Part shown: positions 1 to 8,058 of the stretch, one piece after another | Numbering within the stretch: the first letter of the stretch is position 1 | Layout of the letters: every line of letters begins with the position of its first letter | Notes under the pieces: model-generated | What the model was told of the DNA's origin: nothing | Seen by the model: only the letters and a program-made list of their open reading frames with translations | The model's database searches: none | Assembly: GCA_035551935.1 (NCBI GenBank) | Contig: DASZMJ010000273.1 | Coordinates: 1-44,993 of the forward strand | Source of the DNA: DASZMJ01 sp035551935 | GTDB lineage: Bacteria > Planctomycetota > Planctomycetia > Isosphaerales > Isosphaeraceae | DNA: 44,993 bases | Direction: 5' to 3' | Position numbers and translations under genes: made by a program

Positions 1-47
1 CGACCTCGGCCCGCCGGCCCGGGAGTCGCGATCGTCAGTGGCCGCCC

Positions 48-1565
48 TCAGGGGATCGCCCCGGGTTCCGGGGCCGGCGTGGGCGCCGGGGCCGGCGCGG
101 GCGCCGCGGGAGGGGCCGGCGCCGCGGGGGCGGCGTCGGGCGCCGCGGGCCGCGGGGGGGGATAGGGGGGCGTGGCCCCCGCCGGCGCGGGGACGGAGGT
201 GGCGGGGGGCGGCACGGGCTGGTGCGCCCGCGCGGGGATGTGGTCGCCGGGGGAGGGGGGGGCGCCGAGACGGCTGTTGATCCCCTGGATCTGGCGCTCG
301 ACGAGCTCGAGCCGCCGCTCCAGGTCGGCGATTCGGTCGGCGTCGCTGCGCGGGGGTGGGTTACGACGAGCGATCATGGGGCCGTGGCCCGCCGCGTAGC
401 CGCGGTTGACGTTCGGGACATTGGCTCGTGCGGGCGCGGCACCGGGCGGGAACGGTCCCTCTGCCTGCGGCGGTCGACGCGAGCCCCTGTCCGCCAGGTC
501 GGCGCCGAGGGCGTCGAGGATGCGATCGAGCTTGGCGTCGAGGTCGCGGAGGCGGTCGGCCTCGTGGGTCGTCCGGGCCGGGCGGGCATCGTCCGTCCCG
601 GGGGGCTCGTCGGCAACGTCCGGCGACTCCGCGCGCACTGCGACCTCGTCGTCGTCGGCCGCGGCCGAGGAGGGGCGGGGCGCGTCCTGGCGGGCGAAGA
701 CGCCGGCGCCGACGGCGAGCAGGCCGACGGCCAGGGCGGGGGCAATGAGCTTCAGTTTTGAGAGCAGCATGGCCTTCAAGGCTCCCTCGGTGAGGGCGGC
801 GACGCCGGCCGGGACCGACCCGGCCACCGCCACGCGCCCGGCCGCGAGCAAGGTCGCGGCCCGGACGATCGGATCGATCAGGAACGTCGGCAACGCCGCC
901 GGCGCCTCGGCGGCCAGGGCGTGGGCGATCGCCAGCGCACCCGGCGCCAGCCCGCGCCGCGACAGTCGGCCGCGGAGTCGGTCGCGGGCCGTGGCCAGGC
1001 GGCTCTTGACCGTGCCGACCGGGCACGAGAGCAGCCGCGCCGCCTCGTCGCACGAACGGCCCTCGAAGTAGCAGAGCACCACCGCCGCACGGAACCGCTC
1101 GGGCAATCGGGCGACCTCCTCGTGCAAGGCCGGGCCGGGGTCGTCGCGCACTCCGGCCGCGACCGCCTCGGGCCGCGACTCGGCCCAGGCCCGCTCGTGC
1201 CGGCGCCTGCGGGCCTCGGCCGACCGCGAGCACGACGCGACCCGCACGGCCACGCCGTGGAGCCAGCTCGCCACCGACTCGGCCCGCCGGATCGCCGCCG
1301 ACCGCCGGGCCAGCACGAGGAACGTGGCCTGGAAGGCGTCCTGCGCCGCGTGCTCGTCGCGCAAGGCCCGGCGGCAGACGCGCAGGACCATCGGCCCGTG
1401 CCGCTCGACCAGCGCCGCGAACGCCAGCTCGGCCCCCTCGCCGCGGCGGGTCGCGAACCGCTCGAGCAACTGGCCGTCGCTCAGGCCCGCGGCCGTCCCC
1501 GCGTCGAAGATCGCGCGGAGCTGCCGCGCCACCGCACCCCGACGATCGTCCCGCACCCGTCCCAT
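48..1565 (-). CDS. ECF-type RNA polymerase sigma factor with C-terminal membrane segment and Pro/Ala-rich tail
   Basis: A sigma-70 family protein of 505 residues, far longer than a minimal ECF factor (about 170-200). Sigma region 2 lies at about residues 45-110 (LVERHGPMVLRVCRR, then QDAFQATFLVLARR). Region 4 lies at about 150-205 (LPERFRAAVVLCYFEG, CPVGTVKSRLATARDRL). A hydrophobic segment at about 270-292 (LIAPALAVGLLAVGAGVFA) could be a membrane anchor. It is followed by an acidic linker, heptad-like stretches (LRDLDAKLDRILDAL; IADLERRLELVERQI) and a Pro/Ala tail. This layout is known for planctomycete ECF factors, in which the extension is thought to sense envelope signals; that role is inference here. 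Start choice: GGAGGG directly abuts the ATG at 1565, so GTG at 1556, nine bases further in, is a realistic alternative. No anti-sigma gene is visible nearby. Confidence 0.9.
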   Translation of the reverse strand: MGRVRDDRRGAVARQLRAIFDAGTAAGLSDGQLLERFATRRGEGAELAFAALVERHGPMVLRVCRRALRDEHAAQDAFQATFLVLARRSAAIRRAESVASWLHGVAVRVASCSRSAEARRRRHERAWAESRPEAVAAGVRDDPGPALHEEVARLPERFRAAVVLCYFEGRSCDEAARLLSCPVGTVKSRLATARDRLRGRLSRRGLAPGALAIAHALAAEAPAALPTFLIDPIVRAATLLAAGRVAVAGSVPAGVAALTEGALKAMLLSKLKLIAPALAVGLLAVGAGVFARQDAPRPSSAAADDDEVAVRAESPDVADEPPGTDDARPARTTHEADRLRDLDAKLDRILDALGADLADRGSRRPPQAEGPFPPGAAPARANVPNVNRGYAAGHGPMIARRNPPPRSDADRIADLERRLELVERQIQGINSRLGAPPSPGDHIPARAHQPVPPPATSVPAPAGATPPYPPPRPAAPDAAPAAPAPPAAPAPAPAPTPAPEPGAIP

Positions 1566-1578
1566 CCCTCCGAAAGAC

Positions 1579-1622
1579 GGCCCTCGTCATCCGATCCGCC
1601 CTGTAGTGTAACGACGAGGGCC
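1579..1622. promoter_or_regulatory. Inverted repeat upstream of the sigma factor gene
   Basis: Perfect 10-bp arms are separated by 24 bases, ending 14 bases before the sigma factor ATG. The position suits autoregulation or a leader hairpin. Nothing in the sequence proves a role. Confidence 0.35.
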
Positions 1623-1952
1623 GCCGGTTCGGACTTTTTCCGGCGTCACACCCCGGGAGCTTGCAACGCCCCTCGGTTCGAGACCGTGTCGCGGTCGAGC
1701 CGCCGTCGCGTGTTGTTCGCGACGCCGATGGTCATCCTGCCGCGAGGCGTCGGCGAACTGCCTCATGGCCTGCTCGATCTCGGGCGGATAGGGTGTCAAG
1801 AGCAGGCTTCGTCGGAGGCACGCTCGCGAACCAAGCCGAAGAGAGCCCGCGTCATCGCGTGCCACGGCCCAGGACAACCGCCTCATCCCAGGACGTTGGG
1901 GATCGATCGTTCCGGGGGAGAGGGAGATGGGAATCCACCTCGTCCACTCGCC

Positions 1953-1981
1953 TTGTCGCGAAATCGACTCCCCTGTATTGT
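1953..1981 (+). promoter_or_regulatory. Candidate sigma-70-type promoter for the glycosyltransferase gene
   Basis: TTGTCG and TATTGT are separated by 17 bases, each matching four of six consensus positions. The predicted leader to the ATG at 2037 is about 50 bases. This lies in one of the few less GC-rich stretches upstream of the cluster. The match is moderate. Confidence 0.35.
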
Positions 1982-2036
1982 CTGGCGCCCCCGACGGACC
2001 GGGTGCGCCAAGGGACCACGGAAGGGGAGTGCGCGA

Positions 2037-3146
2037 ATGAGCGGCCCGACGGTCTTCGTCGATGCCAACCCGCTGGCCGACCGGCACTTGACCGGCATCG
2101 GCCGCTACACCGCACGCCTGACGCTCGCCCTGGCGCGGCACGCGCCGATCCGCTTCCACTCGCAAGGGGAAGAAGTCCTGCCGTCGCGGCTCGACTGGTC
2201 GCAGGACCAGGACCTCGCCCGCTGGGGCCGCCGCGTCTGGCGCGGCCGTCGTCGGCCGCTCGGCGAGGTCCCCGAGGAGAGCCTCGGCCTCTGGTGCTGC
2301 CTCCGGCCCCAGGAGCGGACCTTCGGCTGGGAGATGAGCGTCCTCCACGACTTCACCCCGCTCATCGTCCCGCACACCCACGCCCCGGGCACCGTCGGGA
2401 TGTTCCAGGGGTTCTTCAGCACGACCCTGCTCGCCTCCGACATGGCCCTGGCCGTCTCGCACTCGACGAAGGCCGACGCCGCCTGGCTGACGGCGATGGA
2501 CCAGGATCGTATCGTCGTCGCCCATTCCGGACCGAGCCTCTGCGTCGAGCGCCACGCCCACGCCGGGCCGGTCGAACGCACGCCGAATGTGGGCCTGGTC
2601 GTCTCGACGCTCGAGCCGCGCAAGAACGCGTTCTTCCTGCTCGACTGGTTCCTCGAGTCGTCGGCGTTGCCCGAGGGGGTCGAGCTCTGGTGGGTCGGGC
2701 CGCTCGGCTGGCTGACCTCGCGGCGACAACTGGCGAAGTACCGCAACGGGCCCGGCGGCCGTCGGGTGCGGTTCCTGGGCGTCGTCAGCGACGCCGACCT
2801 CTGCCGGCTCTATCAGACCGCCGGCTGGTCGATCTACCCGTCGCTCTACGAGGGCTTCGGCTTCCCGGTGCTCGACGCCTTGCGGCACGGCACGCCCGTG
2901 CTGTCGAGCTGCAACAGCGCCCTCCGCGAGTTCTCGTCGCCGGGCCTCTTCTTCTTCGACCCCTGCGACGCCGCGACCGTCGACGACGCCTGGCGCGAGT
3001 ATCAGGCCGCCGTGCCGATCGCGGTCCCGACGGCCCCGCTCGACGCCCATTACCACTGGGACAACGTCGCTCGCACGGTCCTCGACGCCTACGATCGCTC
3101 GCGACGCGGGGCCGGCCGCACGACGGAATCGGCGCGGGCGGCGTAG
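2037..3146 (+). CDS. GT4-type glycosyltransferase (group 1)
   Basis: A protein of 369 residues resembling GT-B fold family 4 glycosyltransferases, which transfer a sugar from a nucleotide donor onto a growing glycan at the cytoplasmic side of the membrane. The N-terminal acceptor domain has TGIGRYT at about residues 19-25. The donor domain has the STLEPRKN turn at about 190 and the signature PSLYEGFGFPVLDAL at about 268-282. The second acidic residue of the usual E-x7-E motif is Asp here (E-x7-D). GTPVLSSCNSALREF follows and is typical of the nucleotide-binding end. The start is the ATG preceded by GGAAGGGGAG; the open frame runs further upstream but has no such site. It opens the MBOAT/SGNH cluster, so a role in a surface polysaccharide is likely, but donor and acceptor are unknown. 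Confidence 0.88.
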   Translation: MSGPTVFVDANPLADRHLTGIGRYTARLTLALARHAPIRFHSQGEEVLPSRLDWSQDQDLARWGRRVWRGRRRPLGEVPEESLGLWCCLRPQERTFGWEMSVLHDFTPLIVPHTHAPGTVGMFQGFFSTTLLASDMALAVSHSTKADAAWLTAMDQDRIVVAHSGPSLCVERHAHAGPVERTPNVGLVVSTLEPRKNAFFLLDWFLESSALPEGVELWWVGPLGWLTSRRQLAKYRNGPGGRRVRFLGVVSDADLCRLYQTAGWSIYPSLYEGFGFPVLDALRHGTPVLSSCNSALREFSSPGLFFFDPCDAATVDDAWREYQAAVPIAVPTAPLDAHYHWDNVARTVLDAYDRSRRGAGRTTESARAA

Positions 3147-3223
3147 GCCGCACTTTTTTCCGAAGGTTGTCCGGTCCGGCGGCCGATGCAAAGGGAATCG
3201 GGTCGGGGTCCTGGAGGAGTCGC

Positions 3224-4645
3224 ATGGAATTCAAGACGTTCCATTTCGCCTACTTCTTCGCGATCTTCCTCCCGACGTACTGGGCCCTCGTCCGCTGGCG
3301 GCGGGCCCAGAACGTGCTCCTGCTGGCCGCGAGCTATTACTTCTACGCGTGCTGGGACTGGCGCTTCCTCTCGCTCCTGATCCTCTCGACCGGGATGGAC
3401 TACGCCTGCGGCCTCGCCGTCGACCGGATCGAGGAGACGCGCAAGCGGAAGATGTTCGTGGCCCTGAGCATGGCCCTGAACCTGGGGATGCTCGGCTTCT
3501 TCAAGTATTTCAACTTCTTCGCCGACAACCTCCACGAGCTGCTCGTCCGCTCGGGCCTGGAGGTGTCGAAGCGGCACCTCGAGATCGCATTGCCGATCGG
3601 CATCTCCTTCTATACGTTCCAGTCGATGAGCTACGTCATCGACGTCTACCGTCGTCACATCAAGCCGACGCGGAACCTCGTCGAGTTCGCGTCGTTCGTC
3701 TCGTTCTTCCCGCACCTCGTCGCCGGCCCGATCATGCGGCCGACGACCCTCCTGCCGCAGATCGAGAACCGACGCCGGTTCGACCTCCAGCAGTTCTACC
3801 AGGGTTGGTACCTGATCTCGTGGGGCCTCGTGAAGAAGGTCGTCGTCGCCGACAACCTCGCGGTCTACGTCGACGACCTCTTCGGCCGGTACTCGACGAT
3901 CGACGGCGGCCTCGCCTTGCTGGCGGTCTACGCGTTCGCCTTCCAGATCTATTGCGACTTCTCCGGCTACACCGACTGCGCCCGAGGGGTCGCCAAGTGC
4001 ATGGGCTTCGAGCTGGCGCTCAACTTCAACCTGCCGTACTTCGCCACCAGCCCGCAGGACTTCTGGTCGCGCTGGCACATCAGCCTCTCGACCTGGCTCC
4101 GCGATTACCTGTACATCCCCCTCGGCGGCAACCGTGGCGGGACGCTTTTGACGTACCGCAACCTCTTCCTCACGATGCTCATCGGCGGCCTCTGGCACGG
4201 CGCCGAGTGGACGATGATCCTCTGGGGCGCCTACCACGGCCTGATCCTCGTGGGGCATCGCCTCTGCCGGCCGTTGCTGGAGCGCATCCGGCCGAGCGAG
4301 CCGATCGACCGGGCGTGCTGGTCGGCGTTGCGGATGCTGGCGACGTTCCACCTGGTCTGCTTCGGCTGGCTCCTCTTCCGCGCCAAGACGCTCGCGTGCG
4401 CCTGGGGGATGATGACGGCCATCGGATCGCGGTTCGCGATCCCGGCGTCGAGCTACATCCTGCCGATCGCGCTCTGTACCATCCCGCTGCTGCTCCTCGA
4501 GTTCGCCCAGCGGCAGGCGCGCGACCTCGACGTCGTCCTGCGGACCCCCTGGTACGTGCGCGGGGTCTTCTACACGGCCTGCTTCTACGCCTTCGTGCTC
4601 GGCGGCAAGTTCGACGGCGGGCAGTTCATCTACTTCCAGTTCTGA
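3224..4645 (+). CDS. MBOAT family O-acyltransferase (AlgI-like)
   Basis: A polytopic membrane protein of 473 residues of the MBOAT family, whose AlgI-type bacterial members move acyl groups across the inner membrane for O-acylation of extracellular glycans. Family features visible are PIGISFYTFQSMSYVID in the first half, DFWSRWHISLSTWLRDY, YIPLGGNRGG, and the presumed catalytic His at about residue 325 in LWHGAEWTMILWGAYHG. Many hydrophobic stretches run through the protein. The ATG is preceded by GGAGGAG at good spacing; the same frame is open upstream through the glycosyltransferase gene, but that part is antisense-like and unlikely to be translated. It is followed after 13 bases by the first SGNH gene. 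In alginate-type systems MBOAT proteins work with SGNH-fold partners, which fits the five genes downstream. Confidence 0.93.
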   Translation: MEFKTFHFAYFFAIFLPTYWALVRWRRAQNVLLLAASYYFYACWDWRFLSLLILSTGMDYACGLAVDRIEETRKRKMFVALSMALNLGMLGFFKYFNFFADNLHELLVRSGLEVSKRHLEIALPIGISFYTFQSMSYVIDVYRRHIKPTRNLVEFASFVSFFPHLVAGPIMRPTTLLPQIENRRRFDLQQFYQGWYLISWGLVKKVVVADNLAVYVDDLFGRYSTIDGGLALLAVYAFAFQIYCDFSGYTDCARGVAKCMGFELALNFNLPYFATSPQDFWSRWHISLSTWLRDYLYIPLGGNRGGTLLTYRNLFLTMLIGGLWHGAEWTMILWGAYHGLILVGHRLCRPLLERIRPSEPIDRACWSALRMLATFHLVCFGWLLFRAKTLACAWGMMTAIGSRFAIPASSYILPIALCTIPLLLLEFAQRQARDLDVVLRTPWYVRGVFYTACFYAFVLGGKFDGGQFIYFQF

Positions 4646-4658
4646 GGGGGTCATCCGG

Positions 4659-5792
4659 GTGAGCCGGGCGATCGTGGGCGTGCGGGCGAGGGCCCCCTGG
4701 GGCCTGCTGGCGATGCTGGCCCTGGTGGCCGGCGTCGAGTCGTTCGTCGCGCGGCACGCGCTCGAGTACACCGGCCCGGGGCCCTGGTCGTGGCAGGTGG
4801 CGGGCGATGCGGCCCGGCGCGAGGCGCCGGGGCGCCAGATCCTCTGCTTCGGCGACAGCCTAATGAAGCTCGGGATCGCGCCGCCGGTCGTGTCGCGGCG
4901 GTCGGGCCGGTCGAGCTACAACCTCGCCATCTTCGCCGCGCAGGCGCCGGCGACCTACTTCATGCTCCGCCGGGCGCTCGGCGCCGGCGCGCGGCCCGAG
5001 GCCGTCGTCGTCGACTTCGCGCCGGACCTGCTCTCCGGCGGCCCGCGCTACAACATGCGTCAGTGGGGGGAATTCCTCAACCTCGACGAGGCCGTCGACC
5101 TCGCCCGGCACGCCCGCGACGCCGCGTTCTTCGCCGAGGCGATGCTCGGCCGGCTCTTGCCGACCGTCCGCGCCCGCTCGGAGATCCGGACCAACATCCA
5201 CGCCGCCTTGCTCGACAGCCGGTTCTCGCTGCGATCCCAGACGCTGCCCCACTGGCGGAACTGGGGCCTCAACGCCGGCGGCGAGCTCACCCCGGCCGAC
5301 CACGACCCGATCCGCCCCCTCCGGCCCGAGGACGCTGCGCGACTCCACTCGGGCACATTCTGGTGCGATCCGATCAATCGCCATTACCTCGATCGATTCC
5401 TTTCCCTGGCCGCGGCGCGCCGGATTCGCGTCTACTGGCTGCTGACCCCGGTCACGCCCGAGATGCAGCGCGAGCGGGACCGGACGGGGGCCGACGCCAG
5501 ATTCTCGCGGTTCGTCGCCTCCTGGCAGGAGCGTTGCCCGGGCCTCGTCGTGCTCGACGGCCGCCGCTCGGGCTACGGCACGGGCCTGTTCGTCGACCCG
5601 ATCCACCTCGACGCCCGCGGCGCGGCGGCCCTGAGCGACGACGTCGCCGGCGTCCTGGCCGCGCGCGGCCTCCGCGAGGATCGACGCTGGGTCGCGCTGC
5701 CCCGTTACCGCGCGCGGCCGGCCGACCCGACGCTCGAGGACCTCGACAGGTCGCGGGTCGCGCTCGGCTTTCCCGGCGAAAGGCGGATGTGA
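4659..5792 (+). CDS. SGNH/GDSL-fold protein, tandem paralogue 1
   Basis: A 377-residue SGNH-like protein, first of five tandem paralogues. Block I is CFGDSL with candidate nucleophile Ser67. The block V dyad is D313-P-I-H316. An N-terminal hydrophobic stretch (WGLLAMLALVAGVE, about residues 14-27) suggests an uncleaved anchor or export signal, so the domain is probably outside the cytoplasmic membrane. Other family-specific segments are VVVDFAPDLL at about 110, HWRNW at about 205 and a C-terminal RWVALPRYRARP tail. The canonical GxND block III is not evident. By analogy with AlgJ/AlgX-type partners of MBOAT proteins it may transfer or remove acyl groups on a glycan; the substrate is unknown. 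The start is GTG, preceded by GAGGGGG. The stop overlaps the next ATG (TGATG). Confidence 0.82.
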   Translation: MSRAIVGVRARAPWGLLAMLALVAGVESFVARHALEYTGPGPWSWQVAGDAARREAPGRQILCFGDSLMKLGIAPPVVSRRSGRSSYNLAIFAAQAPATYFMLRRALGAGARPEAVVVDFAPDLLSGGPRYNMRQWGEFLNLDEAVDLARHARDAAFFAEAMLGRLLPTVRARSEIRTNIHAALLDSRFSLRSQTLPHWRNWGLNAGGELTPADHDPIRPLRPEDAARLHSGTFWCDPINRHYLDRFLSLAAARRIRVYWLLTPVTPEMQRERDRTGADARFSRFVASWQERCPGLVVLDGRRSGYGTGLFVDPIHLDARGAAALSDDVAGVLAARGLREDRRWVALPRYRARPADPTLEDLDRSRVALGFPGERRM

Positions 5793-6928
5793 TGGGGATG
5801 GACGCGAACGACCGTCGCCGACGCCCCCGACCGCCGGCCGGCCTGCTGGCGATGATCGCCCTCGTGACGCTCGTCGAGGCGATCGTCGCGCGGCACGCAC
5901 TGGACCTGAAGTCGATCGAGGAATGGGACTGGAGCCTCAACGGCCAGGCGGCGCGGGGGAAGGTGCGCGACCGCGACCTGCTCTGCTTCGGCGACAGCCT
6001 GGTCAAGCTCGGCGTCCTGCCGCCGGTCATCGAGCGGGCCTCGGGCCTCCGCGCCACCAACCTCTCGGTCTGCGCCGCGCAGGCGTCGACCAGCTACTTC
6101 CAGCTCCGCCGCGCGTTGGAGGCCGGGGCGAAGCCGAAGGGGGTCGTCGTCGACTTCTTCCCGTACTTCCTCACGCTCGACCACCGCGAGCACGGCCAGT
6201 TGCTGCCCGAACTGCTCGAGGTCCGCGACGCGATCGACCTGGCCCGGAGCCGCCGCGACGCCGGCCTCGCCGGCTCGATCCTGCTGGCGAAGCTCCTGCC
6301 CAGCCTCCGCGACCGCGCCGCGATCCGCGCCGGCGTCGCGGCGGCCCTGCGGGGCGAGCCGGCCTCGAAGCGATTCGAGACCTTCCACTGCCAGCGCAAC
6401 TGGCGGCTCAACGGCGGCGGCATGGTCTTCCCGAGGAACGACCGCTTCCGCGGCGAGTTCGACCCCAAGAACCCGGTCCTCTTCGACGTCGACTGGCGCC
6501 CCGACCCGGTCAACGTCGGCTACGTCCGTCGCTTCCTCGCGCTGGCGAGGTCCCGCGGCGTGCGCGTCTACTGGCTGCTGCCGCCGATCGTGCCCGAGGC
6601 CCAGGCCCGCCGCGACCGGCTTGGCGTCGAGGCGGCGCAGGAGCGATTCATCGACGGCATGCTGGCCGAGTTCCCGGACGTCGTCGTGCTCGACGCGCGG
6701 CACTCGGGCTACGAGTCGGCCCTCTTCTGGGACCCGATCCATCTCGACCGCCACGGGGCCACGGCCCTGAGCGTCGGGGTCGCGATGGCCGTCGAGCGCG
6801 GGGCCCAGGGCCGTTGGGTCGCGTTGCCGTCGTATCGACCGCGGCCGATCCTGGAGCGGGCGGTGGAGGACATCGAGCAGTCGCGGCTGGCGATCCACGA
6901 CCGGGACCCGGCGGGGGGCCGACGATGA
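5792..6928 (+). CDS. SGNH/GDSL-fold protein, tandem paralogue 2
   Basis: 378 residues, the second member of the array. CFGDSL has Ser69 as candidate nucleophile, and D314-P-I-H317 forms the Asp/His pair. The N-terminal hydrophobic segment (GLLAMIALVTLVEAIVA) again suggests membrane anchoring. VVVDFFPYFL, CQRNWRLNGGG and the closing RWVALPSYRPRP motif align with the other four proteins. The ATG overlaps the previous stop as TGATG, and a second in-frame ATG lies six bases further in. The 3' end overlaps the next gene as ATGA, so translation of the array is probably coupled. The paralogues are clearly diverged in sequence, so this is an old duplication, not an assembly duplicate. Confidence 0.82.
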   Translation: MGMDANDRRRRPRPPAGLLAMIALVTLVEAIVARHALDLKSIEEWDWSLNGQAARGKVRDRDLLCFGDSLVKLGVLPPVIERASGLRATNLSVCAAQASTSYFQLRRALEAGAKPKGVVVDFFPYFLTLDHREHGQLLPELLEVRDAIDLARSRRDAGLAGSILLAKLLPSLRDRAAIRAGVAAALRGEPASKRFETFHCQRNWRLNGGGMVFPRNDRFRGEFDPKNPVLFDVDWRPDPVNVGYVRRFLALARSRGVRVYWLLPPIVPEAQARRDRLGVEAAQERFIDGMLAEFPDVVVLDARHSGYESALFWDPIHLDRHGATALSVGVAMAVERGAQGRWVALPSYRPRPILERAVEDIEQSRLAIHDRDPAGGRR

Positions 6929-8058
6929 ACCCCGCCGCGCGACGCCCCGCGGTCCCCGGCGGCCTGCTCGCCATGCTCGGCATGGTCGCGGGCGTCGAGA
7001 CCTACCTCGCGCGCCGCGACCTCGACTTCTCGACCGTCTGGGCCCAGGACTGGCGCTCCGGCGGCGCAGCCGCCCGCGTCGAGGCGCCGGGCTGCACCGT
7101 CCTCTGCTTCGGCGATAGTTTACTGAAATATGGCTTGATCCCAAGCGTCCTCGAGTCCCGCGCCGGCGGCCGGGCGTACAACCTGGCGATGCACGCCGGC
7201 AAGGCGCCGGGGAGTTACTTCCTGCTGCGAAGGGCGCTGGAGTCGGGCGCGCGGCCGGCCGCGGTCGTCGTCGACTTCGACGCGGCGCACCTGGCGATCG
7301 GCCCGCTCGAGCTCGTCCGCCAGTGGCCCGAGATGCTCACCATGCGCGACTGCCTCGACCTGGCGGTCGAGATGCGCGACGCCTCGCTCTTCGGCGAGCT
7401 GGCCCTGGCCAGGCTGCTGCCGTCCTTGCGGGCGCGGCACGAGATCCGGGCCGCATTGTACGCCCTCTACAAGCGGCGGCGCGAGCGGCCCCGGTATGAG
7501 ATCCTCGTCCACCTGCGCAACTGGTCGTTGAACCGCGGCGCCCAGGTCGTTCCCAAGAGCTCGAGGCCGCCGAGCGAGGTCGACCGCGCCCGCCGCCTGC
7601 CGCCGCTCCCCCCCTGGGAATGCGACCCGACGAACGCCGCGTACGTCGAGCGGTTCCTGTCCCTCGCGAAGTCGCGCGGCATCCCGATCTTCTGGCTGAT
7701 CGCGCCGTGCAAGGGGTGGGTCCAGTCGGAACGCGAGCGGATCGGCTACGAACAGCCGTACAATGTCTATGTAAAAAAACTGGTCGATCGTTATCCGAAC
7801 CTCGTCGTCCTCGACGCCCGCCACTCGGGCTACCCGGAGCGGGTCTTCGACGACATCACGCACCTCGACCGCGAGGGGGCGGTCGCGCTCTCGGCGAGCG
7901 TCGGCGACGCGCTCGAGGCGGGGCTAGCCCCGGGCGCCGACGGCCCGCGATGGCGGGAATTGCCCCCGTACCGAGACCGGCCGAGCAACGGGGCGATCGA
8001 GGACGTCGAGCAGTCGCGCATCGCCTTGCGCCACGCCCTCGGGAGGCGCGGCCGATGA
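6925..8058 (+). CDS. SGNH/GDSL-fold protein, tandem paralogue 3
   Basis: 377 residues, the third member. CFGDSL has Ser65. The block V pair is D310-I-T-H313, where the other four have D-P-(I/V)-H, so the catalytic spacing is kept but the intervening residues differ. An N-terminal hydrophobic segment (GLLAMLGMVAGVETYLA) is present. It shares VVVDFDAAHLAI, HLRNWSLNRGAQVV and RWRELPPYRDRP with the family. It overlaps the preceding stop by ATGA and hands over to the fourth gene in the same way. Two short less GC-rich patches (about 7115-7135 and 7765-7785) use codons unlike the surroundings. Confidence 0.82.
   Translation: MNPAARRPAVPGGLLAMLGMVAGVETYLARRDLDFSTVWAQDWRSGGAAARVEAPGCTVLCFGDSLLKYGLIPSVLESRAGGRAYNLAMHAGKAPGSYFLLRRALESGARPAAVVVDFDAAHLAIGPLELVRQWPEMLTMRDCLDLAVEMRDASLFGELALARLLPSLRARHEIRAALYALYKRRRERPRYEILVHLRNWSLNRGAQVVPKSSRPPSEVDRARRLPPLPPWECDPTNAAYVERFLSLAKSRGIPIFWLIAPCKGWVQSERERIGYEQPYNVYVKKLVDRYPNLVVLDARHSGYPERVFDDITHLDREGAVALSASVGDALEAGLAPGADGPRWRELPPYRDRPSNGAIEDVEQSRIALRHALGRRGR

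Larger units (their letters stand above)
1566..2036. other. Gene-free interval between the sigma factor and the glycan cluster
   Basis: This is 471 bases between divergently read genes. It holds a perfect 10-bp inverted repeat (arms 1579-1588 and 1613-1622, GGCCCTCGTC/GACGAGGGCC) just upstream of the sigma gene, which could be a 5'-leader hairpin or an operator. A candidate promoter for the glycan cluster lies at its right end. I see no convincing reading frame of its own. Confidence 0.6.
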
